Shown one piece after another: positions 62,031 through 64,000 of a DNA stretch of 64,000 nt. The position numbers were made by a program, and so were the translations under genes. The stretch covers positions 45,847-109,846 of the forward strand of contig DEXK01000003.1 in the NCBI GenBank assembly GCA_002364085.1, given 5' to 3'. The number at the start of each line of letters is the position of its first letter. Within the stretch, counting starts at the first letter, position 1. The notes under the pieces were generated by a model. That model saw only the letters and a list, made by a program, of their open reading frames with translations. It was not told the DNA's origin and made no database searches. The stretch is from Balneolaceae bacterium UBA3186 (GTDB lineage Bacteria > Bacteroidota > Rhodothermia > Balneolales > Balneolaceae).

Positions 62031-62390
62031 ATGTTTAAAGGATTACGAACTGTCATATATCCGGCTCCGGATCTGCAAAAAGCTAAAGAATGGTACAGCG
62101 TTGTTCTTGGCGAAAAGCCATATTTCGATGAAGAGTTTTATGTGGGTTTCGATATAGGAGGATATGAGCTGGGTTTGCAACCTGAACGAACCCCCGGAAC
62201 TGCAGGCTCCATCGTTTATTGGGGAGTTTCTGATATTCAGAAAGCATGGAACAATTTAATTGAACAAGGTGCAACTGCCGATGAGGAAATCATGCATGTG
62301 GGAGGGAATGTATACGTTGCAACAGTAATAGATCCGTTCGGAAATCTCTTTGGTATTATCCAGAATCCCAATTTTGAAGCAAAAGAGTAA
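62031..62390 (+). CDS. VOC (glyoxalase/bleomycin resistance) family protein
   Basis: I chose ATG 62031, giving 119 residues, since the reading frame upstream has no sense in this family. The protein has one VOC domain: TVIYPAPDLQKAKEWYSVVLGEKPYFDEEFYVGFDIGGYELGLQPE and VATVIDPFGNLFGIIQNP. Such small VOC proteins bind metal and act as dioxygenases, lyases or resistance proteins. The catalytic role here is unknown. It is a single gene divergent from rplM. Confidence 0.88.
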   Translation: MFKGLRTVIYPAPDLQKAKEWYSVVLGEKPYFDEEFYVGFDIGGYELGLQPERTPGTAGSIVYWGVSDIQKAWNNLIEQGATADEEIMHVGGNVYVATVIDPFGNLFGIIQNPNFEAKE

Positions 62391-62503
62391 AGAGGTCAGA
62401 ATTATTTTCTAGCTATGATCGAACCCTAAGTAGCGGAAGCAATTTTGATATAATACCCGACTTTTGTAGAATAGTGTATTGTGCTCTTCATTAACAATTT
62501 GCT

Positions 62504-63292
62504 TTGAATCAGTTCATAAAAATAAAAACAATACTCTTAGTTAGTATTTTTCTAATAAATGGGGTAGTTGCTCAGGATTCGGATTCTAATAAAAGATTCG
62601 CTAACTGGTTTTGGAACGATCCGTCAGTGTTAGCAAGAGATTTTAATATGAATAATTGGGTAGCAATTGGATATACAGGAATTGCTCTAGGTGGGTTAAC
62701 AAATTTTGATCAGTCAAACAGCTCCTTTGTACAAAACAGATATTACGGATCTGAGTTTCTTAATATTACTAATGAATTTGGAACATTTAAAATAGTTGCT
62801 CCTGCTACAGCCGCAATATTTGGAGGAACCCTTTTGACTAAAAATTCCAAATTACAGGATGCAGCCTTTACCTCATTTCAGGCTGTAATTAACACGGGGA
62901 TCACGGTAAATATTTCGAAATTTGTATTTGCAAGATCAAGACCACATCAAGATGATGGGCCACATGATTTTGATTTTTTTCAGCCCGGTGAAACATCTTT
63001 TCCATCAGGTCATGCTTCCACAGCTTTTGCCCTATTTGTTCCATGGGTATCCTATTATCCCAATGCATTGACTTACTCTTTATTAATTATTCCGGTTGGA
63101 ACTTCCATTGCTCGAATTGCTCACGGAAAACACTGGTTATCAGATGTAACAGCAGGAGCATTGATAGGTACGTATTGGGCCCGCTATCTTTCCAAAAAAC
63201 ATATGAGAATAAACGAGATGTCTGACAGGATCAATTTCACTCCAATTGTTATGAGTAATGGCGGTGGAATTTCAATCTCATTAAAATTGTAG
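62504..63292 (+). CDS. PAP2 superfamily membrane phosphatase
   Basis: Starts at TTG 62504, giving 262 residues with a signal-like segment (LLVSIFLINGVVAQ). The three PAP2 motifs are present: KFVFARSRPHQD, FPSGHASTAF and SIARIAHGKHWLSDV with the catalytic histidines. Several hydrophobic segments make it a membrane or periplasmic enzyme acting on lipid phosphates. The next gene starts eight bases on, so they may share a transcript. Confidence 0.92.
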   Translation: MNQFIKIKTILLVSIFLINGVVAQDSDSNKRFANWFWNDPSVLARDFNMNNWVAIGYTGIALGGLTNFDQSNSSFVQNRYYGSEFLNITNEFGTFKIVAPATAAIFGGTLLTKNSKLQDAAFTSFQAVINTGITVNISKFVFARSRPHQDDGPHDFDFFQPGETSFPSGHASTAFALFVPWVSYYPNALTYSLLIIPVGTSIARIAHGKHWLSDVTAGALIGTYWARYLSKKHMRINEMSDRINFTPIVMSNGGGISISLKL

Positions 63293-63300
63293 GACTATCC

Positions 63301-63930
63301 GTGAACAAGGTTCTGATCAAAAAACTAAATATTAAAGAAGAGCAGACTGTTTTATTGATCAATTGCCCTGAGGAATTGGAGGCAGATTTTGAGGGGTTAA
63401 GTCTTGAAAAAAATTCTGCAACTAAAAAAGCTTACGACTCAGTAATCATTTTTGTTCACAATGAAAATGAGCTAGCAGAACTACTCCCCAAGAATCAAAA
63501 ATTTTCTAAAAAGGATGGGAAACTATGGGTGGCTTATCCTAAAAAGAGCGGTAGCATTTCTTCTGATCTAAACCGGGATATTATTTGGGGAATAGTAAAC
63601 GGGTTAAAAATGAATCCCAATAAACTGATCTCAATGAATGCGGATTGGTCGATCATGAGTCTGGCCAAAATAGGAGCTCAGAAAAAACCTTCTAAATTCG
63701 GAGAAGACCCGCCCGGAGTTAACCGCAAAACCAAAACAGTAATCCCTCCTGAAGATCTACAAAAAGAACTGGATGCAAACCCCGAGGCACAAACCTTTTT
63801 CGATTCGTTAGCTTTCAGTCACCGAAGAGAATATGTGGGTTGGATTCATGACGCCAAAAAAGAAGAAACCAGAGTACGAAGAATTAAAAAGACTGTCGAG
63901 CTTTTACTGGAAGGGAAAAAGGTGAAGTGA
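63301..63930 (+). CDS. YdeI/OmpD-associated family protein
   Basis: Starts at GTG 63301. The 209-residue protein has an N-terminal DUF3052-like part (LWVAYPKKSGSISSDLNRD) and a C-terminal YdeI-type helical domain, KELDANPEAQTFFDSLAFSHRREYVGWIHDAKKEETRVRRIKKTVELLLEGKK. Such proteins are named for resistance phenotypes, such as bacteriocin protection, and the biochemical role is not settled. It follows the PAP2 gene by eight bases. The last 70 bases of the window after it show no gene. Confidence 0.85.
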   Translation: MNKVLIKKLNIKEEQTVLLINCPEELEADFEGLSLEKNSATKKAYDSVIIFVHNENELAELLPKNQKFSKKDGKLWVAYPKKSGSISSDLNRDIIWGIVNGLKMNPNKLISMNADWSIMSLAKIGAQKKPSKFGEDPPGVNRKTKTVIPPEDLQKELDANPEAQTFFDSLAFSHRREYVGWIHDAKKEETRVRRIKKTVELLLEGKKVK

Positions 63931-64000
63931 TTTCAACTTTCTAGGTCATCTTTTTAGATGTTAGATAATTCACTTACAAAAATTGACTTGTTAATAATCC

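Noticed and set aside
1..64000. CRISPR arrays
   Set aside because: Repeats found are dispersed, 80-250 bases long and not in regular series with unique spacers; no cas gene is present.

Overview
The window suggests a member of the Balneolia/Balneolota (Balneola- or Gracilimonas-like), in the wider Bacteroidota-Rhodothermota assemblage. The evidence is a C-terminal type IX secretion sorting domain of the Asn-Tyr-Pro-Asn-Pro-Phe-Asn-Pro kind, a split bat (Bacteroides aerotolerance) gene set, BshA (bacillithiol synthesis), an arginine cluster built around a succinyl/acetyl-ornithine-type transcarbamylase, a thiamine-riboswitch-linked TonB receptor, and moderately AT-rich DNA with many GTG/TTG starts. 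The genus is inference; no rRNA is present.

Layout. 1-1.4 kb: an incomplete FliA-type sigma factor, two small divergent genes of unknown function and tRNA-Lys. 1.5-15.6 kb: housekeeping and envelope genes (thioredoxin-like protein, HIT protein, AroQ, a flippase, an exported amidohydrolase, DUF2911, a CotH-kinase/lamin-tail protein with T9SS signal, BshA, YebC, BatC-like/BatD/BatE and an M20 dipeptidase). 16.0-20.4 kb: an accessory island of unrecognised minus-strand genes separated by two sequences that look like integron attC sites. One 0.6 kb cassette (17.2-17.8 kb) and one 2.5 kb three-gene cassette (17.9-20.4 kb, starting with a PIN-domain protein) have matching inverse-repeat ends. No integrase is visible, so this looks like an integrase-less cassette cluster (CALIN). 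20.4-22.1 kb: gene-free, repeat-rich DNA.

22.1-31.1 kb: a nine-gene arginine biosynthesis run (GNAT, argG, argC, proC, argD, argF', argB, argE, argH). 31.1-33.1 kb: dispersed palindromic repeats around an RRM protein and a zinc-ribbon protein. 33.1-39.4 kb: a membrane protein, an M28 peptidase lipoprotein with PDZ domain, a TPP riboswitch with its TonB receptor, and sucC. 39.5-41.0 kb: pyrR-pyrB. 41.0-52.3 kb: a surface polysaccharide locus (methyltransferase, four glycosyltransferases, Wzx-like flippase, O-antigen ligase/polymerase, Wzz-like and Wza-like proteins). 52.3-55.6 kb: an EamA transporter, then yidC-rnpA-rpmH. 55.7-61.8 kb: an orphan histidine kinase, a cold-shock protein, an unrecognised membrane gene wedged behind pyrH with a duplicated pyrH 3' end, then pyrH, tsf, rpsB, rpsI and rplM. 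61.9-64.0 kb: a VOC protein, a PAP2 phosphatase and a YdeI-like protein.

The parts most likely to be new are the cassette cluster with its three-gene cassette, the gene inserted downstream of pyrH, and the small gene pair divergent from the sigma factor. All identifications come from reading the sequence against remembered family features; no database search was run.
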